Positions 25,334 to 34,230 are shown, numbered from the stretch's first letter. The stretch: DNA of 64,000 nt from Phytohabitans rumicis (GCF_011764445.1 NZ_BLPG01000001.1:4030001-4094000), one strand, 5' to 3'. Notes: a model not told the origin generated them from the letters alone. Made by a program: numbers and translations.

Positions 25334-26669
25334 CGGTACTCCGCCACCCGCCGCTGGATCCCGGCCGCGGCGCCGATCACCAGCAGCGCGGCGAGGAGCC
25401 CGACGCCGATGTCGGCCCCGGCGAGGGAGCCGGACGCGCTGTCCACCTTCTCCCGGAAGATCTCACCGTTGTGGTCGATCGCCTTGGCCAGGCTCTCGTC
25501 CAACCGGCTGGAGATGCTGGCCGTACTGCCCGGCTCGGTGCCCACGGCCGCGGTGACCGCCTGGGCGTACTGGCCGTTGTTGTCCAGGTCGCGCAGCTTC
25601 TGGTGGGCGGTGAGCCAGTTGCGGGCCTCGGTCGTGGCGGCCGCCAGCGCGGCCTGGGTGGTCGGGTCGGCATCGCCCGGGCCCAGCAGCCCGCCGCGGT
25701 CGTCCTTGCCGACGAGCTCCTCCATCACCTTCGTGTAGTCGTCGTCGAACACCTTGCCGTTGCCCCGGGCGACCAGCGTCAGCGACTCGTCGGTGCGGGC
25801 CTGCAGGGCGGTGATGCGCGCGTCGGCGAGCCGGGCCACCTCTTCGGAACCCTCGTCGTGGCTGGCGTCCAGGCGCCCCGCGGTCAGCACCGCGGACACC
25901 GCCAGCCACAGCACCAGCAGGACCGCGGCTCCGGTCGCCACGAGCAACCCGACGTTGAAGACCCGGTTGGTGCGCCGGGTGAGGTAGCGCTGCACCAGCA
26001 CGAGCGCGACGATCGTCAGCAGGCCGAGCGCCACCGCGAACCACGGGAAGCCGCCGGCGTCACCGCGCGCCTCGTCCAGCTCGGCGGAGACCGCGTCGTA
26101 CAACTCCTGAGCGGCCGGCAACAGGCGCTCGCGCATCACCCCGGACGCCTCGCGCAGGTACGCGCCGCCCACCGGCACGCCCTGGCGGTTGTAGACCCGG
26201 GCGGTCTCCACGAGTCCCGTGTAAACCGGGAGCTGGGACGCGATCCGGGCGACCGCGGCGTCACCGCGGCCCGCACCGGCGCCGCCCCGGAGACGATGGC
26301 CAGCGCGGCTGCCGCGTCCGCGATGTCGACCTGGTACCGGTCGCGCAGGGCGGCCGGCTCCACGCCACCGGTCAGGAACGCGCTCGCCGCGGTGGCGTCC
26401 GCATCGGAGAGCGCCCGGTAGAGCCGCTGCGCCGCGACGGTCAGCTCACCGCTGCGCGCCGTGGCACCGCTGACGAGGTCGGCCCGCTGGCGTACGCCGA
26501 GCGCCCCGGCGATCCCGGTGGCCAGACCCAGCACGACGAGCACCGCCGTTGCAAGGGAAAGCCGCCCCGGCGTCTGCCGAAGCCGCCGCTGGATCGCTGG
26601 GACGGCGGCCTGCCGCTGCCTCGTGAGAGTCCCTGTCACCACAGGGATCAAGGTAGCCAAGAGGTTCAA
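25330..26669 (-). CDS. glnX: GlnX-like membrane sensor (one-base frameshift as sequenced)
   Basis: Two frames combine into a membrane protein of about 446 residues. The N-terminal part has one helix (LATAVLVVLGLATGIAGAL) and an external helical domain. The C-terminal part has VETARVYNRQGVPVG, two central helices (WFAVALGLLTIVALVLVQ and VGLLVATGAAVLLVLWLA), a second external domain and a final helix. Adding one base to the CCCC at 26285-26288 restores a continuous frame with SQLPVYTGLVE before the join. Size, topology and position next to glnH and pknG match mycobacterial GlnX, which relays GlnH ligand binding to PknG. The TTG start overlaps the btuD stop by three bases. Confidence 0.8.
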
Positions 26670-27439
26670 CCCCGAACAGGCACCACCAGAGGTCCGTGGT
26701 CACCCTCGATGACCCGTACGCGTGCGTTGTAGTGCTCCGCTAGGAGATTTTCGGTGAGGACTTCACGGGGTGTACCCGTCGCGGCTACCCGGCCGGCGGA
26801 CAGGAGCACCATGCGGTCGGCGTACTCGCCGGCGATGGACAGGTCGTGCATGGTGGCCAGCACGGTGAGGCCACGGTCCCGGCGCAGCTCGTCGACCAGG
26901 TCGAGCACCTCCTGCTGGTGCCCGATGTCCAGGGCGCTGGTCGGCTCGTCCAGCAGGAGCAGCGGGGCACCCTGGGCCAGCGCGCGGGCCAGGAAGACCC
27001 GCTGCCGCTCCCCGCCGGACAGGGTGGTGAGGTGGCGGGCGGCGAAGCGTTCGAGGTCGAGGCGGTGCAGTACCTCGGTGGTGGCGGCCAGGTCGGCGGC
27101 GGACTCGCGGCCCAGCGGCGGCACGTACGGGGTGCGGCCGAGCAGCACGTAATCGAAGACGGCCATGCCGGCCGGCACGACGGGCGACTGCGCCACCGTC
27201 GCCACGATCCGGGCGCGCTGTCGCCTCGGGAGCCGGTCGCTGGGCGTACCAAAGAGGGAGATGGACCCGGTCGCGGGCAGGAGGCCGCCGACGGCGCGCA
27301 AGAGGGTCGACTTGCCGGCGCCGTTGGGTCCGATGACGGTGACCCATTCGCCGGTGTCGACCGCGAGGTCGACGCCGGCGAGGATGGGCGCGCCGCCGAG
27401 CGTGACGCGGACGTCCTGGGCGTCGACGGCGGTGGTCAT
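26666..27439 (-). CDS. btuD: ABC transporter ATPase of a cobalamin/iron-chelate importer
   Basis: The 257-residue ATPase carries Walker A GPNGAGKS near 38-45, the signature LSGGERQRVFLARAL near 140, Walker B LLLLDEPTSALD and the H-loop TMHDLS. It belongs to the FepC/HmuV/BtuD group. Its start overlaps btuC by four bases. The cobalamin riboswitch ahead of the binding protein makes vitamin B12 or a corrinoid the likely cargo. Unusually, its stop codon overlaps the start of glnX. Confidence 0.9.
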   Translation of the reverse strand: MTTAVDAQDVRVTLGGAPILAGVDLAVDTGEWVTVIGPNGAGKSTLLRAVGGLLPATGSISLFGTPSDRLPRRQRARIVATVAQSPVVPAGMAVFDYVLLGRTPYVPPLGRESAADLAATTEVLHRLDLERFAARHLTTLSGGERQRVFLARALAQGAPLLLLDEPTSALDIGHQQEVLDLVDELRRDRGLTVLATMHDLSIAGEYADRMVLLSAGRVAATGTPREVLTENLLAEHYNARVRVIEGDHGPLVVPVRG

Positions 27440-28479
27440 AGCGTGACCCGCTTCGTGGTGCGCAGGACGAGCACGAAGAACGGCGCGCCGAAGAACGCGG
27501 TGACCACGCCGATGGGGATCTCGGCGGGGCTGGCCACGGTGCGCGCGACCAGGTCGGTGAGGGTGAGGAACGCGCCGCCGAAGAGCACCGACAGCGGCAG
27601 GATCACCCGGTAGCTGGCGCCGGCGAGCAGGCGCACGGTGTGCGGGACGATGATGCCGACAAACCCGATCAGGCCGGACACCGACACGGCCGCCGCGGTG
27701 CCGAGGCTGGCGGCGGCGAGCATGATGTAGCGCGAGCGCTGCGGGTGCAGGCCGAGGCTGGTCGCCTCCTCATCGCCCACCGAGAGCACGTCCAGCTCGC
27801 GCCGGAAGAGCAGGAGCACCGCGCCGGTGACGACCGCGTACGGCAGGATCACCAGCACGTCGTGCCAGCCGGCCGTCGCGAGCCGCCCGAGCAGCCACGA
27901 GTAGACCTCGCGGATGGCGTCGACGTTGCGCTGCATGAGGTACGTCTGCCCGGCGGCGAGGAACGCGGAGACGGCCACGCCGGCGAGGATCAGCGTCGCC
28001 GGCGAGCGGTCGCGGCCACCGCCGACCCCGAGGAGGTACGTCAGCAGCACCGCCCCGACCGCGCCGAGGAACGCGGCAACGGGGGTGGTGAGCGGCAGCC
28101 CGGACGTCACGTCGCCGCCCGAGCTGCCGGTGCTGACCCGGTACGCGATGACGGCGGTCACCGCGAGGCCGGCGCCGGCCGCCACGCCCAGCAGGTGCGG
28201 GTCGGCCAGCGGGTTGCGAAAGACGCCCTGGTAGCAGCCGCCGGCGAGGGCCAGCATGGCGCCGACCAGGAGGGCGAGCACCACGCGCGGCAGCCGGATC
28301 TGGGTGACGATCGCGATCTCCCGCTCGTCCAGGCCGCTGTGCAGGTGGACACCGGGGATGAGGTTGAGCAGTTCGGCGGCGACGCTCCCCGGCGGCAGGC
28401 TGACCGGCCCGAACGCCACCCCCGCGAGCACGCTAACGACGACCGCCGCAATGCCCGCCGCCACCCACCCTTTGTGCAA
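27436..28479 (-). CDS. btuC: FecCD/BtuC-family permease
   Basis: The 347-residue protein has about ten membrane helices and FecCD-family landmarks, including RLPRVVLALLVGAMLALAG, GVFRNPLADPHLLGV and GFVGIIVPHTVRLL. It forms the membrane channel for the BtuF-delivered ligand. The annotated start is TTG 28479 with a poor ribosome site. An ATG at 28508 in another frame has a strong AGGAGGGG, and one extra base in the GGG/CCC run near 28470 would join it, so the N-terminus is uncertain. A GC-rich palindrome overlaps this start region. Confidence 0.9.
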   Translation of the reverse strand: MHKGWVAAGIAAVVVSVLAGVAFGPVSLPPGSVAAELLNLIPGVHLHSGLDEREIAIVTQIRLPRVVLALLVGAMLALAGGCYQGVFRNPLADPHLLGVAAGAGLAVTAVIAYRVSTGSSGGDVTSGLPLTTPVAAFLGAVGAVLLTYLLGVGGGRDRSPATLILAGVAVSAFLAAGQTYLMQRNVDAIREVYSWLLGRLATAGWHDVLVILPYAVVTGAVLLLFRRELDVLSVGDEEATSLGLHPQRSRYIMLAAASLGTAAAVSVSGLIGFVGIIVPHTVRLLAGASYRVILPLSVLFGGAFLTLTDLVARTVASPAEIPIGVVTAFFGAPFFVLVLRTTKRVTL

Positions 28480-28525
28480 GGAAGGGCCCCTGTTAGCGCT
28501 TTTTGCATAGCAGGGGTCCCCTCCT
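28479..28525. repeat. GC-rich imperfect palindrome at the btuC start
   Basis: AGGAAGGGCCCCTGTTA (28479-28495) and the reverse complement of AGCAGGGGTCCCCTCCT (28509-28525) are near matches around a loop containing GCGCTTTTTGC. The element fills most of the 58-base gap between btuF and btuC and supplies the strongest Shine-Dalgarno-like sequence there. It resembles small dispersed palindromes I recall from Micromonospora genomes; that comparison is from memory. It could be a repeat or an RNA processing site. Confidence 0.6.
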
Positions 28526-28537
28526 AACCACTGACAC

Positions 28538-29457
28538 TCACGCGGGGACCGCGGCGACGATGGCGCGGACCAGGTCGACCACGCGGGGGCCCCAGCGGGA
28601 GGCGATGTCGTCGTCTAGCGCCACCACCTGGTTGGCCTTCACCGCGGTGATCGCCGCCCAGCCGGTACGGGCCTTGACCGTCTCGGCGGACTGCTGGCAG
28701 CACTTGGTGTCGGCCAAGAAGATCAGGTCGGGGTCCGACTTGATCAGTGCCTCGGGCGACAGCTGCGGGTAGCCGCCCTTCTTGCCGTCCGCGTCGGACG
28801 GGTCGGCGACGTTTTCCAGCCCGACGAGCGAGAAGAGCGAGCCGATGAACGTCTTGCTCGTCACCGAGTACAGGGTCGGGTCCAGCTCGTAGTAGTAGGT
28901 GAGCTTCGCGGACCGCTGCGGCACGTCCTTGACGAGCTTGGCGATGTCGTCCTTCATGCGCTGCACGAGGTCACCCGCCTCGGCCGGGTGGCCGGTGAGC
29001 GTGCCCAGTTCGGAGAGCTGCTTGTACGTGTCGTCGAGCGTGACCGCGGCCGGGGCCAGGTACACCGGGATCTTCAGCTTGGTGAGCTGATCCACGACCT
29101 TGTTGCTGTCGTTGGACAGCACCACCAGGTCGGGGTCTTGGCGGCGATCGCCTCGGCGTTCGGCTGGAACCCGGACAGGTCCGACTTGGGTGCCTCGGGC
29201 GGATAGTTGGAGTTGTCGTCGGCGGCCGTCACCTGGCCGCCCGCGCCGATCGCGAAGAGCATCTCGGTCGCGCTCGGTGACAGCGAGACAATCTTCTCGG
29301 GGCGCTTGGCGAGGGTGAGGCTGCCGACCGTCGCGGGGTAGCTCGCGGCCGCGCTGGTCGCCCCGGCGGCGGCCGGCTCGTCGGAGTCGTCGGCGCACCC
29401 ACCCAGGGCGGCGGTCAGAGCGGCGATCGCTGCTAGAGCGATCAGGGGTTTCTTCAT
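28538..29457 (-). CDS. btuF: BtuF-like cobalamin-binding lipoprotein (one-base frameshift as sequenced)
   Basis: The protein has a lipobox (ALGGCADD, Cys near 21) and a periplasmic-binding fold of the helical-backbone class. Features include LTLAKRPEKIVSLSPSATEM, then GAGGQVTAADD and NYPPEA, and after the break DLVVLSND through the C-terminal lobe. Adding one base to the GGGG at 29133-29136 merges the frames into about 306 residues (AKTPDLVVLSND). The start ATG has GGGAGGACC just upstream. The upstream B12 riboswitch identifies the ligand as cobalamin or a precursor corrinoid with good likelihood. Confidence 0.87.
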
Positions 29458-29539
29458 TGGTCCTCCCGTCGGTCGAGGATCCGGTGCTTCGCCGACAGGA
29501 GACCCGCTCCGCCCGCGAGGCGCCCCTCCTCGAGAGCGC

Positions 29540-29665
29540 TGTTCGCGACCGCGCCGCAGGCGACCTGGCTAGTCCATCCGGACATCCCGGACGGCATCAC
29601 AGTTGCGGGACAGCGCCGGTGTCGCACCGGCTTCGCTACGGGCAGTCGCTAGCACGGTAGCGCAC
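29540..29665 (-). promoter_or_regulatory. Cobalamin (B12) riboswitch
   Basis: On the minus strand the leader of btuF contains GAAGCCGGTGCGACACCGGC, then GCTGTCCCGCAACTGTGA, and downstream AGCCAGG. These are the conserved core elements of adenosylcobalamin riboswitches, in the correct order. The conserved core spans about 29563-29635. About 80 bases of leader lie between it and the btuF ATG. Binding of B12 is expected to switch off expression of the transporter genes, probably by masking the GGGAGG ribosome site or by termination. Confidence 0.92.
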
Positions 29666-29685
29666 CGCTGAGCAGCCCTCCCGCG

Positions 29686-29767
29686 CCGATCAAGGGATTC
29701 CGCGTCGATCAAGGGCAAACGGTCGTGGATTGGAGATCAAACCACGACCGTTTGCCCTTGATCGACG
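29686..29767. repeat. Intergenic palindromic repeat, copy D
   Basis: The best-preserved copy: CGTCGATCAAGGGCAAACGG is answered by CCGTTTGCCCTTGATCGACG around GATTGGAGATCAAACC, with an outer GCCGATCAAGGGATT. It has the same orientation as copy C. It lies between the upstream edge of the riboswitch leader and the 3' end of the M14 peptidase gene. Confidence 0.88.
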
Positions 29768-29787
29768 GAAAGAGAGAGCGGCGGGCG

Positions 29788-31647
29788 CTAGGAGGAGGTG
29801 ATGGTTAGGTTGTCTACGCCGGCCTCTACCAAGGAGGCGGTGCTCGCGTCCGTGGTTTCGATCAGGATGCGGATGGACTGGCCGGCGTACGGGGTGAGGC
29901 TGACGGTTTGGGTGGCCCAGGCGCCGTTGCGGTTGCTCGCCGCGCCCGCCTGGGTGAAGAGCGCCGTCGTGCCGCCCGAGTGCACCACGCTGACCCGGAA
30001 GAAGTCGGCGGATGACGAGTTCGAGCCGTGCGCCAGGTACCAGGCGAACGACAGTGACAGCGTCCCGCTGGATGGCAGGGTCACCGCGCCCGACCGCACG
30101 CTGGTCAGGCCGCCGTCGACGTCGTGGTCGCCGGCCGCCGCGCCCGCGAGCGGGCCGGTGACGAGGTCGTTGCTGCCGGCGAACGGGGTCAGTTGCTTGG
30201 CGCCGCTGGACGTGGTCGCCTGGGCGGCGCCCCGGGCCCACTGCCCGAGCGTGGCGGTGTCCGTGCTGGAGGCGTTCGTCGTCCAGCCGCCGGCCGCGGT
30301 CTCCAGGTTGTCGGACCACACGGTCGTGCCGCCACCGCCGCAGTAGGTGGCCTGCATGCCGGTCGCGCGGTACGGGCAGTCGGCGTACTCGGAGAGGATG
30401 AGCACGGCCTCGCGGTTGCGCGAGGTCTGCGCCGGGATGACCTCATCGGGCGGGTAGAAGCCGCCGCCGGAGGCCGAGCCGGGGTACATCTCGAAGGTGT
30501 ACGCCCAGATGCCGTGCTGGCCCCACATCCAGTCGATGGAGTCGCCGTCGGTGATGTAGAGGTCGGAGGACTGCTCGGGCGTGTAGCCGTTGGTGGCGGC
30601 CATCTGCTGCCCGATCGTCTGGAAGACCGCCTGCTGGTCGACGCCCAGGCCGGGGGCCGTGTTGGCGGTGGTGTAGCCGTACGGCCACAGGATCAGCTGG
30701 GAGTACGTGTGGAAGTCGATGTTCACCTTGATCTGCTGGACGCCGCCGACCACCCGGCTGTTGACGAAGTCGCGCACCCGCTGGGTCTCCGGCGCGGAGA
30801 ACGCGGACGGGCCGCGGTACGTCTCGGATCCCGTCGAGCCGGACGAGCCGCCGCAGCAGCCCCAGTTGTACGACCAGTTGCGGTTGAGGTCGGTGCCCAC
30901 GTTGGCGGAGCCGGAGTTGGGTTGCCGGTTCTTGCGCCATGAGCGGTACGAGCCGGTGGCGACATCGTATTCGCTGCCGTCCGGGTTGACCGTCGGGATG
31001 ATCCAGATCTCTCGGGTGTTGACGACGTTGGTGACCCGCGAGTCGGAGCCGTAGTTGTCGGTGAAGAGGTCCAACAGGTAGATCGCCATCTCGACGGTCA
31101 GGTGCTCGCGCGCGTGCTGCTGCGCATTGAAAAGGATCTCCGGTTCGGCCTCGTCGGTGGCCACATTGTCGGAGATCTTGATGGCCATGATGTCCCGGCC
31201 CTCGTACGAGTTGCCGAGACTGATCTTGCGGGCGATCGACGAGTGGTCGGCCACCACCTGGTTGACCTTCGTCGTCAACTCCGCGTAGTTGTGGTACGCC
31301 GAGTCGGCCGGCGGGAAGTCCAGCGCGTTGACGGCGTCCGGCGCCGCTACCGGTACGGGTACCACCTGGAAGCCGAGCCTGCCGATGGCCTGGACCTCGG
31401 CCTTGGTGGCGGAGATGTAGAGCTTCCCGTGCTCGATGTAGTCGATCGCCGCACCGGTACGGGCCACCGCGTCACGGTCAGCGAAGGTCCGCGGACCGAC
31501 CACTGTGTACTGTGCGGCGACCTCGGCGGCCTTCCCGCCGGGTTCCGGTTTGGCGTTACCCGGACTGCTCATGATGAGGAGCAATCCGGCCGCCATGGTG
31601 GCCGCGAGGACGATAATCCTGCGGGTTCTGGGTATGCGGATAGGCAT
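29788..31647 (-). CDS. Secreted M14-family zinc carboxypeptidase
   Basis: The 619-residue exported protein has an N-terminal signal segment ([20 protein letters not shown]), a propeptide-like region, and an M14 domain at about residues 120-420. It then has a beta-sandwich C-terminal domain (about 450-619). Zinc ligands and catalytic residues are visible: [10 protein letters not shown] (HxxE), NIDFHTYSQ and the catalytic glutamate in YTFEMYP. ATG 31647 was preferred over the upstream 31695 because AGGAGG lies seven bases before it and it starts the signal peptide. The tail probably binds substrate or cell surface. Confidence 0.92.
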   Translation of the reverse strand: MPIRIPRTRRIIVLAATMAAGLLLIMSSPGNAKPEPGGKAAEVAAQYTVVGPRTFADRDAVARTGAAIDYIEHGKLYISATKAEVQAIGRLGFQVVPVPVAAPDAVNALDFPPADSAYHNYAELTTKVNQVVADHSSIARKISLGNSYEGRDIMAIKISDNVATDEAEPEILFNAQQHAREHLTVEMAIYLLDLFTDNYGSDSRVTNVVNTREIWIIPTVNPDGSEYDVATGSYRSWRKNRQPNSGSANVGTDLNRNWSYNWGCCGGSSGSTGSETYRGPSAFSAPETQRVRDFVNSRVVGGVQQIKVNIDFHTYSQLILWPYGYTTANTAPGLGVDQQAVFQTIGQQMAATNGYTPEQSSDLYITDGDSIDWMWGQHGIWAYTFEMYPGSASGGGFYPPDEVIPAQTSRNREAVLILSEYADCPYRATGMQATYCGGGGTTVWSDNLETAAGGWTTNASSTDTATLGQWARGAAQATTSSGAKQLTPFAGSNDLVTGPLAGAAAGDHDVDGGLTSVRSGAVTLPSSGTLSLSFAWYLAHGSNSSSADFFRVSVVHSGGTTALFTQAGAASNRNGAWATQTVSLTPYAGQSIRILIETTDASTASLVEAGVDNLTITSS

Positions 31648-31793
31648 CAGTGACCTCCTGGGGGTGGGGAGATGACCCACTGCACCACCTGTCACATGGT
31701 CATATCAATATGTCATTGTGGTCGTCTTTTCGGCAAAGATTTTCTACTCAGAAGCCTCTGGCGAAAGTTCTCTCCAAACGACATAGTGGCGGC
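31648..31793. promoter_or_regulatory. AT-richer divergent promoter region of two exported peptidases
   Basis: The segment between the M14 and C39-like genes is distinctly richer in A and T than its surroundings. It contains the short palindrome CATAT-CA-ATATG at 31701-31712, midway between the two starts. The palindrome could be a shared operator. Promoter hexamers could not be assigned with confidence. Confidence 0.4.
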
Positions 31794-33107
31794 ATGGTCA
31801 GAACCACCGCCGCCGCGGTAACGGCCCTCGCCTTGCTTGGCCCCGCGGCACCGGCCGTCGCCGGAGGAGCCATCACTCACGACGAACAGATCACCTTCCA
31901 GCGCTGGTCCAGCTATCAGGACTGGCGCGGCGGCACGCATCAGGGCACCGTGGCCCTGCCGGGCGTGCGCACCGGCATCACGATCAGCCGGCCAACCGGC
32001 ACTGTGGACTACCCCGACCCGCATACCGGCATAACGAAGACATGGGCCTATTCGACTTGGACCTCGCCGGTCCGGGAGGTCGGCTTCGACGCCAGCGAGC
32101 TGGTCGCCTCCTGGAACGCGGAGACGCCCGCCGGCACCTGGATCCAGATCGAGCTGCAGGGCACCTACAACACCGGCACCCAGACACCCTGGTACGTCAT
32201 GGGCCGCTGGGCCTCGGGCGACGCCGACATCAAGCGCACCAGCGTCAACCGCCAGGGCGACCCGTGGTCGACGATCTGGACGGACACGTTCTCCATCGAC
32301 GACGTCGCCAACGGGGTCATGCTCAGCGCGTACCAGTTGCGCCTGACCCTCTACCGGGCGCCGGACCAGCGGCGCTCGCCGCGCGTCTGGATGCTCGGCG
32401 CGATGAGCTCGTACGTCCCGGACCGCTTCACGGTCACGCCCAGCGCCGGCGGCATCGCCTGGGGCCGCGAGCTGCCCGTGCCGCGCTACTCGCAGAACAT
32501 CCACGAGGGCCACTACCCCGAGTACGACGGCGGCGGCGAAGCCTGGTGCTCACCGACCTCCACCGAGATGGTGATCGAGTACTGGGGCCGGGGGCCGTCC
32601 GAGGAGGACACCGCGTGGGTGGACCCGACGTACCCGGATCCCTCGGTCAACCACGCCGCCCGGATGGTCTACGACTACCGGTACGACGGCGCCGGCAACT
32701 GGCCGTTCAACACCGCGTACGCCGCGTCCTACCCGGGGCTGGACGCGCTCGTCACCCGGCTGCACTCGCTGGACGACGTGGAGCGCTTCATCCGGGCCGG
32801 CATCCCGGTGATCACCAGCCAGTCGTTCCTGGCCAGTGAGCTGGACGGGGCGAACTACGGCACGGCCGGGCACCTGTTCGTCGTGGTCGGATTCACACCG
32901 GACGGGGACGTGGTCGTCAACGACCCGGCCTCCTCGTCCAACGACGCCGTCCGCAACGTCTACCAACGCGAGCAGTTCGAGCAGGTGTGGCTGCGTACCA
33001 AGCGAATCAACGCGAGTGGCGGCGTGTCCGGCGGTTCCGGTGGCATCGCGTACCTCATCAAGCCCTGGTGGAAGCCCTGGCCGCGGGTGGCGGGCCTGCC
33101 GCTGTAG
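31794..33107 (+). CDS. Secreted C39-like cysteine peptidase
   Basis: The 437-residue protein has a signal peptide (TTAAAVTALALLGPAAPAVA), an N-terminal beta domain of about 180 residues, and a C-terminal peptidase_C39-like domain. Its likely catalytic set is Cys in GEAWCSPTSTEM, His in GTAGHLFVVVGF and Asp in VVVNDPASSS. Members act on peptides or as adhesion-linked proteases in the actinobacterial cell wall. ATG 31794 gives a clean signal peptide; upstream in-frame codons would bury it. It is divergent from the M14 carboxypeptidase, and a strong hairpin follows its stop. Confidence 0.85.
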   Translation: MVRTTAAAVTALALLGPAAPAVAGGAITHDEQITFQRWSSYQDWRGGTHQGTVALPGVRTGITISRPTGTVDYPDPHTGITKTWAYSTWTSPVREVGFDASELVASWNAETPAGTWIQIELQGTYNTGTQTPWYVMGRWASGDADIKRTSVNRQGDPWSTIWTDTFSIDDVANGVMLSAYQLRLTLYRAPDQRRSPRVWMLGAMSSYVPDRFTVTPSAGGIAWGRELPVPRYSQNIHEGHYPEYDGGGEAWCSPTSTEMVIEYWGRGPSEEDTAWVDPTYPDPSVNHAARMVYDYRYDGAGNWPFNTAYAASYPGLDALVTRLHSLDDVERFIRAGIPVITSQSFLASELDGANYGTAGHLFVVVGFTPDGDVVVNDPASSSNDAVRNVYQREQFEQVWLRTKRINASGGVSGGSGGIAYLIKPWWKPWPRVAGLPL

Positions 33108-33116
33108 CGCATGAGT

Positions 33117-33145
33117 CGGGCCCGTCGCCGCTGGCGGCGGGCCCG
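33117..33145 (+). terminator. GC-rich terminator-like hairpin
   Basis: CGGGCCCG at 33117-33124 pairs with CGGGCCCG at 33138-33145, and an inner CGCC/GGCG extends the stem. It begins ten bases after the C39-like stop. There is no T tract, as is common for actinobacterial terminators. Its presence argues that the following gene starts after it. Confidence 0.65.
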
Positions 33146-33161
33146 CGTCCGGGTGTATCGC

Positions 33162-33551
33162 TTGACCAATGACTCCCCCGAGAGCCACGCCGACCTCCTG
33201 AAGCGACCTACGTTCGCCCACCTCGCCACCACCAGACCCGACGGCGCACCGCAGACCAACGTGATGTGGTTCGACTGGGACGGCGAGCGGATCCGGATGA
33301 CCCACACCAAGACCCGGCAGAAGTTCCGGAACCTGCAGCGCGACCCGCGGGTGGCGCTGTCGATCGCCGACCCGGACGATCCGTACCGCTACATCGAGGT
33401 GCGCGGCGTGCTGGAGACCATCGAGGACGACGACGCGCAGGCGTCGTTCTACCAGTCGCTCCAGCGCCGCTACGGCAAGTCGTACCCGATCCCGGACGCG
33501 GCCGTCCGGGTCATTCTGACGATCCGGCCGGAGGCTTTCGTCCCTCACTAG
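33162..33551 (+). CDS. PPOX-class F420-dependent oxidoreductase
   Basis: This ~129-residue split-barrel flavin/F420-type protein shows ADLLKRPTFAHLATTRPDGA, then PQTNVMWFDWDGERIRM and HTKTRQKFRNLQRDPRVAL. These are typical of pyridoxamine-phosphate-oxidase-like proteins that bind F420 in actinobacteria. TTG 33162 is chosen. An ATG at 33111 would add a basic 17-residue segment encoded through a terminator hairpin, which is implausible. The substrate is unknown. It converges with the DUF4229 gene, overlapping by 41 bases. Confidence 0.82.
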   Translation: MTNDSPESHADLLKRPTFAHLATTRPDGAPQTNVMWFDWDGERIRMTHTKTRQKFRNLQRDPRVALSIADPDDPYRYIEVRGVLETIEDDDAQASFYQSLQRRYGKSYPIPDAAVRVILTIRPEAFVPH

Positions 33552-33798
33552 CGGCGTCTTCCCCCGCCAGGGCGGCGCGCAGGCGTTCCTTCTCCGCCTT
33601 GCGCCGCTCGGCGGCGGCCGACATCTGGTTGGCCATCTGGTCGCGCCACCCGCGCAGCAGGAAGTACGAGAACCCCGCGGACGCGAGCAGGGCGATCATC
33701 AGCTTGATGAAGATGTCGATCTCAAGGGGCCAGAGAGCCGCCAGTACCACGACAAACAGCCCGATACGGCCCAATGTGTACTTAATCGTGGGGCTCAT
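33511..33798 (-). CDS. DUF4229 family membrane protein
   Basis: The 95-residue protein has two transmembrane helices (about residues 10-25 and 30-50: GLFVVVLAALWPL and LMIALLASAGFSYFLL). A basic cytoplasmic tail follows (RRKAEKERLRAALAG). This matches DUF4229, an uncharacterised actinobacterial family commonly found near menaquinone genes. It follows the neighbouring membrane gene by nine bases and overlaps the convergent F420-type gene. Confidence 0.75.
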   Translation of the reverse strand: MSPTIKYTLGRIGLFVVVLAALWPLEIDIFIKLMIALLASAGFSYFLLRGWRDQMANQMSAAAERRKAEKERLRAALAGEDAASEGRKPPAGSSE

Positions 33799-33807
33799 GC
33801 CTATCCC

Positions 33808-34230
33808 TCACCCGGTCCGCTGGGCCAGCCATCGGATGCCGTAAAACCAGACCAACGCGTACGCCAGCGCGAACGCCGTGGCGGCGGCCGCGCCGCTCCA
33901 GAGCGGTCCGAGACCGTTGAGGATGCCCGCGATCAGTAGCCCCAGCGTCCCGGACACCGCGACGCCGACCAGCGCGACGACGATCCGTGCGGGCCCGGTG
34001 CCCCACGCCCGGAACTCCTCGACGAAGATCCAGGCCGGGAGGATCACCGCCAGCCAGCCGGTCGCCCGGCCGAAGTCGCCGAGGCCCAGCAGCGAGAACC
34101 CGCCGTCGAAGACGACCAGCGCGAGGACACCGATCACCAGGCCGGCCAGCGTCAGCCCGAGCAGGTCGGTCACGGTGAGTATCCGCCCCTCGGCGTCCCG
34201 CCGCGGAAATCCACTCTGCGCCTCAGTCAT
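33808..34230 (-). CDS. Conserved membrane protein of unknown function
   Basis: The 140-residue protein has about four hydrophobic helices (LLGLTLAGLVIGVLALVVF, WLAVILPAWIFVEEF, ARIVVALVGVAVSGTLGLLIA and ATAFALAYALVWFYGI). ATG 34230 (MTEAQSGFPRRDAEG) is preferred to an upstream start at 34278. No family was recognised. It lies in a minus-strand run with the DUF4229 gene and the futalosine-cyclase-like fragment, so a link to respiratory quinone metabolism is possible but unproven. Confidence 0.6.
   Translation of the reverse strand: MTEAQSGFPRRDAEGRILTVTDLLGLTLAGLVIGVLALVVFDGGFSLLGLGDFGRATGWLAVILPAWIFVEEFRAWGTGPARIVVALVGVAVSGTLGLLIAGILNGLGPLWSGAAAATAFALAYALVWFYGIRWLAQRTG

Noticed and set aside
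33111-33161. Upstream ATG giving a 17-residue basic extension of the PPOX gene
   Set aside because: The extension is encoded by a strong hairpin that fits a terminator for the preceding gene, and the protein family starts near TTG 33162.
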